From: Oligoflexia bacterium
GTDB lineage: Bacteria > Bdellovibrionota > UBA1018
Assembly: GCA_014376785.1 (NCBI GenBank)
Contig: JACMQW010000075.1
Span: forward strand, 1 to 63,321
Direction of reading: 5' to 3'
DNA length: 63,321 nt
Below, piece after piece: positions 34,039 to 43,386 of the stretch. Position 1 is the stretch's first letter, and every line of letters starts with the position of its first letter. The notes below the pieces were generated by a model. The model did no database searches and was not told the DNA's origin. It saw nothing but the letters and a program-made list of their open reading frames with translations. The position numbers were made by a program, and so were the translations under genes.

Positions 34039-34994
34039 AGCATGCTCACCCTCTCCCGAACAGTTTTGAAGACGCACTAAAAATGGCTTCGGCCATTCTT
34101 GGCACTTCTCCATTTCTCGTCGAGCAGGGGTTGGTCGAAACAGAGTCTGAGCAGATTGTTATCGCGGCCTTCCGTCAAGCCAGTGGACGTGGGCGGTCTT
34201 TCGGACGAAACGATCTGTATGTTCGAGTGATGGACGTTTACCCTCCGTCGGCTGGAGAAAAGCTCGTCGTCATGGCGAACCGCCGCGCTCATGGAGAACC
34301 GTTACAGTATTTAATCGGCTACCAGTACTTCTTGAACCACGAGTATGAAGTCGATGCGAATGTGCTCATTCCTCGACCAGAAACCGAAATCCTCGTTTTC
34401 GAAGCAACCCAAACGTTTAAACGACAGTTCGAACAACCAAAGCTGGGCATTGAAATCGGCGTGGGGTCAGGCTGTGTTTCGATTGAGCTTTTAAAGCTCT
34501 TTCCGTCGCTTCGAATGGTGGCGACCGAAGTTTCGGAAGGCGCTGCGATCATTGCCGAAAGAAACGCATTAAAGATTCTTGGTAGCGAATTTTCTGACCG
34601 TTTAATCGTGGAACGCGCAAATACCCCGGATGAAATATTTGAGCCGCTCGAGAGAAAGTCTTACGACCGCGGTCCACGTGCGGACTTCATCATTAGTAAT
34701 CCTCCCTACCTGGCATCGAGTGAAGAAGTGGATTCTGGGGTGTCGCAGCACGAGCCGAAGTCTGCGCTTTTTGCGCCGGCGGAAGATCCGCTTTATTTCT
34801 ATCGACGAATCGTCGAAGGCGCGGAGGCTTTTATCCGGCCACAGGGTTTTATTTTCTTCGAATGTCCTCATGAGCGGATGAGCCAGATTGCCGGCCTATT
34901 TGGATCGGACTGGAATGTCGAAGTGATGAATGATTTAACCGGACGCCCTCGCGTCCTTCGCGCGGAATGGCGCGGTATTTTAGTTCTGAACTAA
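34035..34994 (+). CDS. prmC: Release factor glutamine methyltransferase PrmC
   Basis: PrmC methylates the Gln of the GGQ motif in RF1 and RF2 using SAM. The 319 residues show the N-terminal helical domain, the linker segment GEPLQYLIGYQYFLN, VLIPRPETEILV, the SAM loop GIEIGVGSGCVSIELL, and the catalytic NPPY in FIISNPPYLASSEE. It is about 40 residues longer than E. coli PrmC, mostly at the N-terminus. It overlaps prfA (ATGA) and ends just before murA. Confidence 0.95.
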   Translation: MKHAHPLPNSFEDALKMASAILGTSPFLVEQGLVETESEQIVIAAFRQASGRGRSFGRNDLYVRVMDVYPPSAGEKLVVMANRRAHGEPLQYLIGYQYFLNHEYEVDANVLIPRPETEILVFEATQTFKRQFEQPKLGIEIGVGSGCVSIELLKLFPSLRMVATEVSEGAAIIAERNALKILGSEFSDRLIVERANTPDEIFEPLERKSYDRGPRADFIISNPPYLASSEEVDSGVSQHEPKSALFAPAEDPLYFYRRIVEGAEAFIRPQGFIFFECPHERMSQIAGLFGSDWNVEVMNDLTGRPRVLRAEWRGILVLN

Positions 34995-35011
34995 GGAGTC
35001 GAAGAAGCGTT

Positions 35012-36271
35012 ATGGATAAACTGAAGATTCAAGGTGGAGTGCAGCTGAACGGTACCGTGCAAGTAAGCGGCGCGAAGAACGCGGCATTGCCGATCCTCAT
35101 TTCGGCAATTTTGGGCGGTGGCAAAAGCCGTTTTGAGCGCGTTCCCGCGCTCCAGGACATTAAAACCACCGAGCTTGTTTTGAACCATCTCGGCCTTGCC
35201 AGTACTTTCGAAAATGGCGTGATGACTCTGGACGCGACCAAAATCGCAACCGTGGACGCCCCCTATGATTTGGTTCGTAAGATGCGCGCCTCGGTCCTTG
35301 TTCTGGGTCCGCTGCTCGCTCGCGAGGGAAGAGCGAAAGTGAGTTTGCCCGGCGGATGTGCAATCGGAGCGCGGCCGATCGACTTTCACCTCTCGGCGCT
35401 TGAAAAACTCGGAGCTAAAATTACGCTTGAGGGTGGCTATGTGATTGCCGAAGCGAAACGACTCCGCGGAAATCGAGTGGCGTTCGAATTTCCATCGGTC
35501 GGCGCAACTGAAAATGCGATGATGGCGGCGACCTTAGCGGACGGAGAAACTTTGCTTGAGAATTGTGCGAAGGAACCGGAGATCGTCGATTTGGCAATTT
35601 CACTCCGCTCAATGGGTGCGAAGATCGAAGGCGAAGGAACGGAGCATATCCGCATTCAAGGCGTAAATTCTTTAAGCGGCGCAAATCACCGCATCGTTGG
35701 GGACCGGATCGAAGCGGGAACTTTTCTGGCGGTTGCGTTGGCCACGCGGGGAAAAATTCGCGTCGAAGGATTAGCTCCGCACCATCTCGAAGCGGTTCTG
35801 GCGAAGTTCGAATCTTCTGGCGCAAAGATCCACCGAGATGCGGACGCCATTACTCTCGAGTCGACCGGACGTGCGAGAGGAACTGATTTTCAAACCCAGC
35901 CTTTTCCGGGTTTTCCGACCGATATGCAGGCCCAGTTCATGGCGGCGATGTGCTTGGCAGATGGACCCTCCCTCATCACGGAGACCATTTTTGAAAATCG
36001 ATTTATGCACGTGCCTGAGCTGACGAGACTCGGAGCGGACCTCACCATTCGTGGGAACTCTGTATTAGTGCGAGGAAAAGAGAAGCTCATTGCGGCTCCG
36101 GTAATGGCGACAGACTTGCGCGCGAGTGCGAGCCTCGTGATGGGCGGACTCTGTGCTGAGGGCGAGACCACCGTGAGTCGGATTTATCATCTCGACCGCG
36201 GTTATGAACGAATGGAAGAGAAGCTGCGTTCACTGGGGGCGAAAATCGACCGCGTGAAAGATGAGTCGTAA
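35012..36271 (+). CDS. murA: UDP-N-acetylglucosamine 1-carboxyvinyltransferase MurA
   Basis: MurA performs the first committed step of peptidoglycan synthesis, adding enolpyruvate from PEP to UDP-GlcNAc. The 419 residues show the opening GAKNAALPILISAIL, the active-site Cys116 in SLPGGCAIGARP (the fosfomycin target), GDRIEAGTFLAVA, and the late DLRASASLVMGG. I used ATG 35012 with AAGGAG upstream; the open frame from 34967 lies inside prmC. Its stop codon overlaps the ATG of the HIT gene. Confidence 0.97.
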   Translation: MDKLKIQGGVQLNGTVQVSGAKNAALPILISAILGGGKSRFERVPALQDIKTTELVLNHLGLASTFENGVMTLDATKIATVDAPYDLVRKMRASVLVLGPLLAREGRAKVSLPGGCAIGARPIDFHLSALEKLGAKITLEGGYVIAEAKRLRGNRVAFEFPSVGATENAMMAATLADGETLLENCAKEPEIVDLAISLRSMGAKIEGEGTEHIRIQGVNSLSGANHRIVGDRIEAGTFLAVALATRGKIRVEGLAPHHLEAVLAKFESSGAKIHRDADAITLESTGRARGTDFQTQPFPGFPTDMQAQFMAAMCLADGPSLITETIFENRFMHVPELTRLGADLTIRGNSVLVRGKEKLIAAPVMATDLRASASLVMGGLCAEGETTVSRIYHLDRGYERMEEKLRSLGAKIDRVKDES

Positions 36272-36642
36272 TGTCTGGAGCAGTCGGAAGCGCAAATTGC
36301 GTTTTTTGCAAAATCATCGCCGGAGAGATCCCGTCTCCGCGGCTTTTCGAAAATGAACGAGTCATTGCGATCCGAGATGTTCATCCGCAGGCAAAGCACC
36401 ATTTTCTGATCATTCCGAAGCATCACATCGCGAGTTTAACCGAAGCCTTCAATGTGGAGAAGGAAGGGCGGGAAACCCTCGCAGACCTTTTCGAGGCGGC
36501 TTCTCGAGTAGTCACTGAAACGGGTTTGGATGCGGAAGGTTTCCGTTCGGTAATCAACACGGGAGAAAACGGGGGGCAGACCGTTTTCCATTTACACCTG
36601 CACTTGCTCGGGGGCGAGCGCCTGAGTGGCGGGTTCGGCTAG
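36271..36642 (+). CDS. HIT-family nucleotide hydrolase
   Basis: A 123-residue histidine-triad protein of the HINT type. It has the opening CVFCKIIAGEIPS, a FLIIPKHHI segment, and the triad HLHLHLL near the end where the middle His attacks the phosphate. HINT proteins hydrolyse nucleoside phosphoramidates such as AMP-amino acids. The CxxC at the start may bind zinc with a late His. The ATG overlaps the murA stop, so it is co-expressed, though no direct link to MurA is known. Confidence 0.93.
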   Translation: MSGAVGSANCVFCKIIAGEIPSPRLFENERVIAIRDVHPQAKHHFLIIPKHHIASLTEAFNVEKEGRETLADLFEAASRVVTETGLDAEGFRSVINTGENGGQTVFHLHLHLLGGERLSGGFG

Positions 36643-36649
36643 GCTGCGA

Positions 36650-37045
36650 TCAGCTCGCTTTTTTATCCAGCCTTGCGCCCTTGGGAAGTTGAGGATCGGA
36701 TTTTTGATCCTTCGCCCCGCTGATATAATTTCGAATCACCATGTTTGAGGAAGCCTCTGGAGGCTTCACAGATTTTAAGTCGAGGATCACCTGAGTTAAT
36801 CCCGGTCGAAAAGGAACAACTTGGAAAACCGGTTCCTCTTTTCCTTCATTCTCTTTTAGCTCCGATTTCGCTGATTCCTTAACTCCATCCTGAGTGTCAG
36901 AATTGGTCTGTTCATAGCCCGGCGCGCCATGGCCCCCGCCATCGGCATCAGAGCCGAGTGTCGACTTCAACGCGCCCCCCGGACGCTCCAGGGGAGTGAC
37001 CGGCTCTAGCGCTCGGTTCAAAGCAGCGGAAATACGAGGAAACAT
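36650..37045 (-). CDS. Hypothetical protein, 131 residues
   Basis: No family recognised. The protein has a disordered-looking middle rich in Gly, Asp, Glu, Lys and Ser, then a more ordered segment VFQVVPFRPGLTQVILDLKSV and a basic end. It has no signal peptide or membrane helix. AAGGGT precedes the ATG at 37045 at good distance, which supports translation. It is convergent with the HIT gene, only seven bases away. Confidence 0.65.
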   Translation of the reverse strand: MFPRISAALNRALEPVTPLERPGGALKSTLGSDADGGGHGAPGYEQTNSDTQDGVKESAKSELKENEGKEEPVFQVVPFRPGLTQVILDLKSVKPPEASSNMVIRNYISGAKDQKSDPQLPKGARLDKKAS

Positions 37046-37266
37046 AGTCTACCCTTAAGTTTCAACGAGTTAGGGAAGTTGTAGGCGCGAACAGTCGTAC
37101 CCACCCATTTCCTTATCGGAAAAATTTACAGGAACTTGAGGAGAAAGAGCCGCGTAAGGAAGTCGCATTAACCGAGGGAATTGGGCGGATGAGAAGGATT
37201 TTTCTTTGACCACCCGCTGCAACCGGAGTAATTCTGATGGTCTGCAACACCTCTAGGAATGAAATT

Positions 37267-38589
37267 ATGTCGATCTCCGAATTTTCCAATTTGACCCCAG
37301 AAAACGATCTTTTTTCGAAGTGCGCAGCTTACGACACGGCTAAGAAAGTCCAGGCAGCTGGCTTGTACTGTTTCTTTCGCCCAATTGAAGAAACGACCGG
37401 CGGAAACGTCGTCACTCACGGTAAAAAGCGAGTGATGATCGGTTCTAATAATTATCTCGGATTAACCCACCACCCGAAAGTCATCGAAGCTGCTAAAAGC
37501 GCTATTGACCGTTTCGGCACGGGCTTCACCGGTTCTCGGTTTTTAAATGGAAACTCTGTGTTGCATGAAGAGCTTGAAGAGAAACTCGCTCGTTATCTTG
37601 GAAAAGAAGCGGCGCTGGTTTTCGCGACTGGATTTCAGTCAAACCAGGGCGCTCTTTCGGTTCTTGTTGGTAAAAAAGATGTCATTTTCTCTGATCAGGA
37701 AAACCACGCCTCAATCATCGAAGGAACGCGTTCTGCAGCAGGGGAAACCATTGTTTTCCGTCACAACGATCCAGTCGATCTAGAGAAGAAGCTCAAAGAA
37801 AACCGCGAACGTTTCGCCGGTGCACTCATCGTTGCTGACGGCGTCTTCTCGATGTCAGGCGACATCTTAAACCTGCCCGCATTCGCGTTGCTCGCTAAAA
37901 AATACAACTGCCGCCTCTACGTCGATGACGCCCACTCTTTAGGGGTTTTAGGCGCTCAAGGACAGGGAACTGAGTCGCATTTCGACCTGCCGAATTCCGC
38001 AGACATCGTCATGGGAACGTTTTCGAAATCATTCGCATCGATCGGTGGATACGTCGCTGCTGATAAAGATGTGATTCATTACATTAAGCACAATGCTCGC
38101 CACTTCATGTTTACGGCAGCGATGCCACCGGCCGCGGCCGCGACGGTTCTGGAATGTCTGCGAGTGGTTCAGGAAGAACCTGAACACCTCGAAGCTTTAC
38201 GCCGTAATGTGACGAAGATGTCGACCGAGTTGACTCGAATGGGTTACTACACCCTCGGTTCCCAAACTCCGATTCTGCCTTTGCTGATCGGTGACGACAT
38301 GATGGCTCTCGCATTCACCCAAAAGCTCTACGAAAATGGAGTGTTTGCCACCCCAGTGGTTCGTCCAGCAGTTCCCGAAGGATGCGCTCTCATTCGCACA
38401 AGCTATATGGCGGCCCACACGGACAGTGATTTGGATTATGTTTTAACCGTGCTCGAGAAGCTTGGAAAAGCGTTCGGAATTCTCGGAAACCCTGAGCGCC
38501 AAGCCAGCTTGGACGAAGTTTCGGTGAAACACTTTGGAAAACGGGGCGCTCAAGCAGTTGCTTCGGCAGCTTCCATGAAGCTCGCTTAA
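37267..38589 (+). CDS. Serine palmitoyltransferase / alpha-oxoamine synthase family enzyme
   Basis: This PLP enzyme of the KBL-BioF-HemA-SPT group condenses an amino acid with an acyl-CoA and releases CO2. The 440 residues show SNNYLGLTHHPKV, GTGFTGSRFLNGN, QENHASIIEGTR, the Asp-His pair DDAHSLGVLG, and Schiff-base Lys254 in TFSKSFASIGG. The N-terminal phrase YCFFRPIEETTGGNVV and the overall sequence look closest to bacterial serine palmitoyltransferase-like proteins, but a Kbl or BioF role cannot be excluded from sequence alone. ATG 37267 follows AGGAATGAAATT. The next gene, 19 bases on, encodes an N-acyltransferase, which fits a two-step sphingoid-to-ceramide route. Confidence 0.85.
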   Translation: MSISEFSNLTPENDLFSKCAAYDTAKKVQAAGLYCFFRPIEETTGGNVVTHGKKRVMIGSNNYLGLTHHPKVIEAAKSAIDRFGTGFTGSRFLNGNSVLHEELEEKLARYLGKEAALVFATGFQSNQGALSVLVGKKDVIFSDQENHASIIEGTRSAAGETIVFRHNDPVDLEKKLKENRERFAGALIVADGVFSMSGDILNLPAFALLAKKYNCRLYVDDAHSLGVLGAQGQGTESHFDLPNSADIVMGTFSKSFASIGGYVAADKDVIHYIKHNARHFMFTAAMPPAAAATVLECLRVVQEEPEHLEALRRNVTKMSTELTRMGYYTLGSQTPILPLLIGDDMMALAFTQKLYENGVFATPVVRPAVPEGCALIRTSYMAAHTDSDLDYVLTVLEKLGKAFGILGNPERQASLDEVSVKHFGKRGAQAVASAASMKLA

Positions 38590-38608
38590 CTTCATTCAGA
38601 AAGTTTAA

Positions 38609-39745
38609 ATGATTAAAATAAGCAGGGTCGAGACGAAGGCCGATTGGAATGCGTTTATCGAGCTTCCGTGGTCGATCTATGCCGGTGACCCTTACTGGGT
38701 GCCGCCACTTCGAATCGCGGTCCGTGATTCATTAGACGTCGATAAAAACCCGTTTTTCAAGCACGCGTACATGATGCCGATCTTAGCCACTCGCGCGGGT
38801 AAAGTAGTGGGGAGAGCGGTCGGGGTCATCGACGACGCCCATAATAAATATCACGAAGAGCAGACGGTTTTTTTCGGATTTTTCGAATCCATTAACGACC
38901 AAGAAGTCGCGGACGCGCTCATCGGCGAAATCGCTCAATGGGGAAAGGGACGCGGGATGAAAACTCTACGTGGTCCGGTGAGTCCATCGACGAACCACGA
39001 GTGCGGCCTCTTAGTCGAAGGCTTCGATGATCCCGCCAGCGTGATGACGACCTATAATCCGCCCTACTACGCGACGCTTTTTGAAAAGTTCGGACTGACC
39101 AAGGCGAAAGATCTTCTCAGCTACATCATCGATTCACGCGTGGCGAAGTTCTCCGACCGCCTTCTTGCCCATGCGGAAAAAATGAAACAAGCCGGATCGG
39201 TACAGTTTCGCACCGTTCGGATGAATGAATTCGATAAAGAAATCGCGATCATCTTAGACATCTATAATGATGCCTGGGAGAAAAACTGGGGTTTCGTTCC
39301 GATGACGCCGGAAGAGTTTCGTCACATGGCGAAAGATATGAAAGCGATTCTCGATCCAAGTCTATTACTCATCGCGGAAGTTCGCGGAGAGCCGGTTGCT
39401 TTCTCGTTGGCTTTACCGGACGTGAACCAGGCCCAAAAAACAGTGAAGAACGGGAAGCTCCTTCCATTCGGTTTGATCAAACTACTTTGGAACCTCAAAG
39501 GTCCCGGTAAGAAAAAAACGATGGATCGTTGCCGGATTCTGACTCTTGGAATCAAACGCAAGTATCAGACTTTAGGAATCGGGCCGGTGCTATACCTGGA
39601 ATATCTCAAGCGAGCTCCAGCGGCAGGTTATCCAGCCGGTGAAGCGAGCTGGATTCTGGAAGACAACGTCGCAATGAACAGAGCCCTGGTTCACATGTCA
39701 GGAAAGCCTACTAAGGTTCATCGGATTTACGACCGCGCGCTTTGA
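38609..39745 (+). CDS. GNAT-family N-acyltransferase, large form
   Basis: The 378 residues contain two GNAT-like halves: an N-terminal part with SIYAGDPYWVPPL, KNPFFKHAYM and GRGMKTLRGPVSPSTNHECG, then a second part with YNDAWEKNWGFVPMTPEEF and GIKRKYQTLGIGPVLYLEYL. The family is widespread but poorly characterised. Bacterial ceramide synthases belong to the GNAT superfamily and occur near SPT genes, so its position right behind the SPT-like gene makes ceramide synthase an option; this is inference. No strong ribosome site is visible before ATG 38609. Confidence 0.8.
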   Translation: MIKISRVETKADWNAFIELPWSIYAGDPYWVPPLRIAVRDSLDVDKNPFFKHAYMMPILATRAGKVVGRAVGVIDDAHNKYHEEQTVFFGFFESINDQEVADALIGEIAQWGKGRGMKTLRGPVSPSTNHECGLLVEGFDDPASVMTTYNPPYYATLFEKFGLTKAKDLLSYIIDSRVAKFSDRLLAHAEKMKQAGSVQFRTVRMNEFDKEIAIILDIYNDAWEKNWGFVPMTPEEFRHMAKDMKAILDPSLLLIAEVRGEPVAFSLALPDVNQAQKTVKNGKLLPFGLIKLLWNLKGPGKKKTMDRCRILTLGIKRKYQTLGIGPVLYLEYLKRAPAAGYPAGEASWILEDNVAMNRALVHMSGKPTKVHRIYDRAL

Positions 39746-39783
39746 TCTCGCCTTCGGCTATGCTCTACTGATTTTAGGAGAGC

Positions 39784-40455
39784 ATGTCCGCCGAATTAAA
39801 ACCGCGCCTGCCGCGAATCATTGAGAAGTACCGTATTTTAGGCGTCGATCCGGGGTCTCGTCTCACCGGATATGGGATCGTCGATGTCACCCGAAATGAA
39901 ATTCGGCACGTCACTCACGGCACCTTGAAAATTGCTTCCACTACGGGAAAGGCCACCCTCCCTCTCGAGGATCGCCTGCTTCTCATTTACGAAGGCCTGC
40001 GCGACGTGATCGGGACCTACCATCCTCACACGCTTTCGATTGAGAAGGTGTTTTTTGCGAAAAATGCAGTGTCCGCTTTGAAGCTAGGTCAGGCGCGCGG
40101 TGCGGCGATTTTGACTGCTAAAATTTTTGGAATGAATGTGGTCGAGTATGCTCCGACCGAAGTAAAATCCGCCATTGTCGGTCATGGCCGCGCGGATAAA
40201 GACCAAGTTGCTCGAGTACTCGAAATGATGCTGGGCAAGCAACACTTCGAAACGAGCGATGCGTCGGACGGACTAGCGCTTGCGATGTGCCATGCCCGAA
40301 TACACGGTTCGCATTCTGCGATCGGAACGGCGCATGTAAATACTTTGACTCAGTCTCGGACGAAGAAGAGGATGGGCCTCGCGGAAAGCCTCGGCCTGAC
40401 TGCCGAAAACGTGGGTAGCCGAAAACGGATTACTCGGGACGGAGAAAAATCGTGA
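39784..40455 (+). CDS. ruvC: Holliday junction resolvase RuvC
   Basis: RuvC cuts Holliday junctions in recombination repair. The 223 residues show ILGVDPGSRLTGYGIVD with the first catalytic Asp, IEKVFFAKNAVSALKLGQARGA with the catalytic Glu, and DASDGLALAMCH with the late acidic pair. It has a longer basic C-terminal tail (about 45 residues) than E. coli RuvC. AGGAG precedes the ATG. The gene overlaps ruvA by four bases (GTGA). Confidence 0.95.
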   Translation: MSAELKPRLPRIIEKYRILGVDPGSRLTGYGIVDVTRNEIRHVTHGTLKIASTTGKATLPLEDRLLLIYEGLRDVIGTYHPHTLSIEKVFFAKNAVSALKLGQARGAAILTAKIFGMNVVEYAPTEVKSAIVGHGRADKDQVARVLEMMLGKQHFETSDASDGLALAMCHARIHGSHSAIGTAHVNTLTQSRTKKRMGLAESLGLTAENVGSRKRITRDGEKS

Positions 40456-41114
40456 TTGGATATTTGCAGGGCCAGATCTTCGAAATTCAGGATGGCAAAG
40501 CCGTTCTCTTCAACTCCCAAACCGGAGTGGGTTACTCGGTCACGCTTCCCGCGAACGGGCGCTACGCGACTCTTCATGCAGGGCTGTCGACCGCACTCTG
40601 GGTGCACACCCACGTAAGAGAAGATGCTCTAGATCTCTACGGATTTCTCTCTCGCGAGGAGAAAGAAATTTTTCTTACCCTTCTCACAGTGAACGGAATC
40701 GGGCCTAAAGGAGCGATTGGGATTTTATCGAAAGTCGAGATTCCGACCTTAGTTCGAGCGATTCTAGAAGGCGATCAAGCCTCGTTAACTGAGATCCCAG
40801 GCATCGGTAAAAAAACGGCCGAACGCGTGGTGGTCGAACTGAAGGATTCACTGAAGAAGAAAGCAGAAAACGGCGCGCTCCCGGCGGAATGGTTGGCAGC
40901 GGCTGCGACGCTCGGAGCAGCGAGCTCGGTTCGTTCCGCAGGTTCGGCGGCTTTTGCTGCGCTTTCATTTAAAGAAGCGCGCGATGCATTGGTCGGACTT
41001 GGATACCGCGATAACGAAGTGGTTCAAGCATTGAAGCGGGTCCAGGACGCTGGTGCGCCTGGAACGACACGAACCGAAGACGTCGTAAAGCTAGCTCTGA
41101 AGGAAATTCGCTGA
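40452..41114 (+). CDS. ruvA: Holliday junction branch migration protein RuvA
   Basis: RuvA binds four-way junctions and recruits the RuvB motor. The 220 residues show the OB-fold start [12 protein letters not shown], the [15 protein letters not shown] segment, two HhH motifs ([16 protein letters not shown] and [17 protein letters not shown]), and the C-terminal RuvB-binding domain with [20 protein letters not shown]. The acidic pin region is present in the linker. The start is GTG 40452, coupled to ruvC; ruvB follows after one base. Confidence 0.96.
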   Translation: MIGYLQGQIFEIQDGKAVLFNSQTGVGYSVTLPANGRYATLHAGLSTALWVHTHVREDALDLYGFLSREEKEIFLTLLTVNGIGPKGAIGILSKVEIPTLVRAILEGDQASLTEIPGIGKKTAERVVVELKDSLKKKAENGALPAEWLAAAATLGAASSVRSAGSAAFAALSFKEARDALVGLGYRDNEVVQALKRVQDAGAPGTTRTEDVVKLALKEIR

Positions 41115-41115
41115 G

Positions 41116-42195
41116 ATGGCAATCGACGACCAGGAAGATAACGAGTTTTTCGATACAGGCCGGATTGTGATGCCCGGAGCGCATGTGGGCGAAGAAGAAG
41201 CCGTGAACTCGCTTCGGCCCAGCCTTCTCTCGGAGTACGTCGGCCAAACGAAAGTAAAAGAAAATCTCTCGCTCTTCATGGAAGCGGCGAAGGGCAGAAA
41301 TGATTCTCTCGATCATGTTTTGTTAGCCGGTCCTCCAGGCCTCGGCAAAACGACTCTTGCTCACATCATTGCTCAGGAAATGGGAACTCAGCTCCATTCG
41401 ATCACGGGCCCGAACATCGAGCGAAAGGGCGACCTCGCCGCGGTTTTGACGAACCTGCAGCCTGGAGACATTCTTTTCATCGATGAAATCCACCGGCTCC
41501 AACGCACCATCGAAGAGGTCCTCTACAGTGCGATGGAAGATTATAAACTCGATTTGATTATCGGGCAGGGCCCAGCTGCGAAAACGATTCGCATCGACCT
41601 TCCTAAGTTTACGCTAGTCGGCGCAACGACTCGGACAGGTTTGCTTTCGAGCCCACTTCGCGACCGATTTGGAGTGCAGCTTCGGCTCGACTTCTACCCA
41701 CCCGAGCAACTCGAAGCGATCGTAAAAAGATCAGCGACTATTCTTGGAATTTCGGTCATTGAAAATGGTGCCAACGAAATTGCCCGTCGTTCACGCGGCA
41801 CTCCGCGGATTGCGAACCGACTCTTAAAACGAGTGCGTGATTACGCAGAAGTCCGTGCCGCTAAACGCATCATCGATCGCGAGGTGGCGGGAGCCGCACT
41901 TGCATTATTCGAGGTGGACAATCGTGGACTCGATTTTATGGATCGGAAGCTGCTCTTAACCATCATTGAAAAATTTGACGGCGGGCCAGTGGGTGTCGAA
42001 ACCCTTTCCAGTGCGCTGGGAGAGGAGCGGGAGACGATCGAAGACGTCTACGAACCTTTCCTCATTCAGGAAGGCTTCCTTCAGCGCACTCCGAGGGGTC
42101 GGATGGCTAGCCGGATTGCATTTGAGCATCTGGGCAAAACCTATCAAGAAAATCTCCGCCAGCTGCCTCTGATTGAATCACCAAAAATTACGTGA
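41116..42195 (+). CDS. ruvB: Holliday junction branch migration helicase RuvB
   Basis: RuvB is the AAA+ ring motor of branch migration. The 359 residues include [19 protein letters not shown], Walker [12 protein letters not shown], Walker [12 protein letters not shown], sensor 1 and the Arg finger region [20 protein letters not shown], and the winged-helix end with [12 protein letters not shown]. Length is normal. It ends the compact ruvCAB operon; the 268 bases after it separate it from lpxC. Confidence 0.97.
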   Translation: MAIDDQEDNEFFDTGRIVMPGAHVGEEEAVNSLRPSLLSEYVGQTKVKENLSLFMEAAKGRNDSLDHVLLAGPPGLGKTTLAHIIAQEMGTQLHSITGPNIERKGDLAAVLTNLQPGDILFIDEIHRLQRTIEEVLYSAMEDYKLDLIIGQGPAAKTIRIDLPKFTLVGATTRTGLLSSPLRDRFGVQLRLDFYPPEQLEAIVKRSATILGISVIENGANEIARRSRGTPRIANRLLKRVRDYAEVRAAKRIIDREVAGAALALFEVDNRGLDFMDRKLLLTIIEKFDGGPVGVETLSSALGEERETIEDVYEPFLIQEGFLQRTPRGRMASRIAFEHLGKTYQENLRQLPLIESPKIT

Positions 42196-42463
42196 CCTAT
42201 CGCGTTAAGGCGGCGGCGAGGTGTTGCACAAATCACACACCTGGCGCATTCCGAGCGTGTTTGAAATCGCACAACCTTCATAAAATCTGACTGTTTTAAG
42301 GGCCGAGTTTTTAGTCCATTTCTGGAAGAAGGTATAAAGCACCGAAACTGTTAGACTAAAATCGTTTTCGTCCAAGTTGATTTTCTTTTCTTGCTGCTCT
42401 TTTTTCGGCATTAAACTTGCCTTAGTTCCTGGTAAGACAGGTTGCTTGCAACAAAGGGAATCT

Positions 42464-43378
42464 ATGAATTTTCAACGGACGATTAAAAAAGCAGTCACCC
42501 TTACGGGTATTGGATTGCACTTAGGCACGGAAGCCTCTGTCACATTGAAGCCTGCGGCAGCAAACCAGGGCATTTTATTTCAGCGTTTAGACCACCCCGG
42601 TTCACTCCCGATCGAAGCCAACTTCCGAAATGTTGTGAACACCCAAATGGCAACGACCCTCGGAAAAGGTTCCCTCACCATTTCGACGATTGAGCATTTA
42701 ATGGCAGCGCTTCATGGCTTTGAAATCGACAATCTTCTGATCGAAGTGTCTGGGCCCGAAGTGCCGATTCTAGATGGAAGCTCTTTGCCTTTTTGTGAGG
42801 CCCTTAAAAAAATCGGAACCGTTTCCCAATCCGCGCCCCGAACCGCTTTGGCCATTAAGCGCCGAGTGGAAGTGAAGCTCGCTGAAAAGTGGGCAGTGGT
42901 CGAACCTTCTAAAAAATTTGAAATCCGCGCATCGATCGATTGGGACCATCCATCGATTGGGTATCAGGAATTCCACTACGTGGAAGGCCAGACTCCGTTC
43001 AGTGAAATTTCCGCAGCGCGCACCTTTGGTTTCCTTCGAGACGTAGAGGCGTTGAAAAAGATGGGGCTTGTTCTCGGAGGCTCGCTGGATAATGCCGTGG
43101 TACTAGACAGCGCTCTGGTTTTAAACCCCGATGGTCTTCGTTATCCGGATGAATTTGTGCGACACAAAACCCTCGACGCTCTCGGCGATTTCAAGCTCTC
43201 CGGCATTCAAATTCTCGGGTCTTTCAAGCTCCACCGCGCTGGACATGACCTTCACCGGTCCATTCTTGCAGAGGTGTTCAAGGATCCAGCGAATTACGAA
43301 ATTGTTACGCTTGACGCCGAAGCCGACGAGGCTCTGATGGCTTCAGAAATCTCTGTCGCAGCTCGTTTCGCGGTTTAA
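42464..43378 (+). CDS. lpxC: UDP-3-O-acyl-N-acetylglucosamine deacetylase LpxC
   Basis: LpxC is the zinc deacetylase that commits to lipid A synthesis, so this organism makes lipid A. The 304 residues show QRTIKKAVTLTGIGLHLG, zinc His78 in STIEHLMAAL, PILDGSSLPF, SAARTFGF, the zinc His in DEFVRHKTLDALGDF, and the catalytic His in RAGHDLHRSIL. I used ATG 42464, where AAAGGGA stands before it; the longer open frame adds 29 residues of low complexity. The 268 bases upstream show no gene and no clear promoter. Confidence 0.97.
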   Translation: MNFQRTIKKAVTLTGIGLHLGTEASVTLKPAAANQGILFQRLDHPGSLPIEANFRNVVNTQMATTLGKGSLTISTIEHLMAALHGFEIDNLLIEVSGPEVPILDGSSLPFCEALKKIGTVSQSAPRTALAIKRRVEVKLAEKWAVVEPSKKFEIRASIDWDHPSIGYQEFHYVEGQTPFSEISAARTFGFLRDVEALKKMGLVLGGSLDNAVVLDSALVLNPDGLRYPDEFVRHKTLDALGDFKLSGIQILGSFKLHRAGHDLHRSILAEVFKDPANYEIVTLDAEADEALMASEISVAARFAV

Positions 43379-43386
43379 GCTAGGTT

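Noticed and set aside
35421-35825. 134-residue minus-strand frame inside murA
   Set aside because: Arg/Pro/Ser-rich shadow of a conserved housekeeping gene.
37046-37266. Promoter pair TTGACC...TAATTC before the SPT-like gene
   Set aside because: Spacing is 17 bases but the -10 box matches poorly, so I did not list it.
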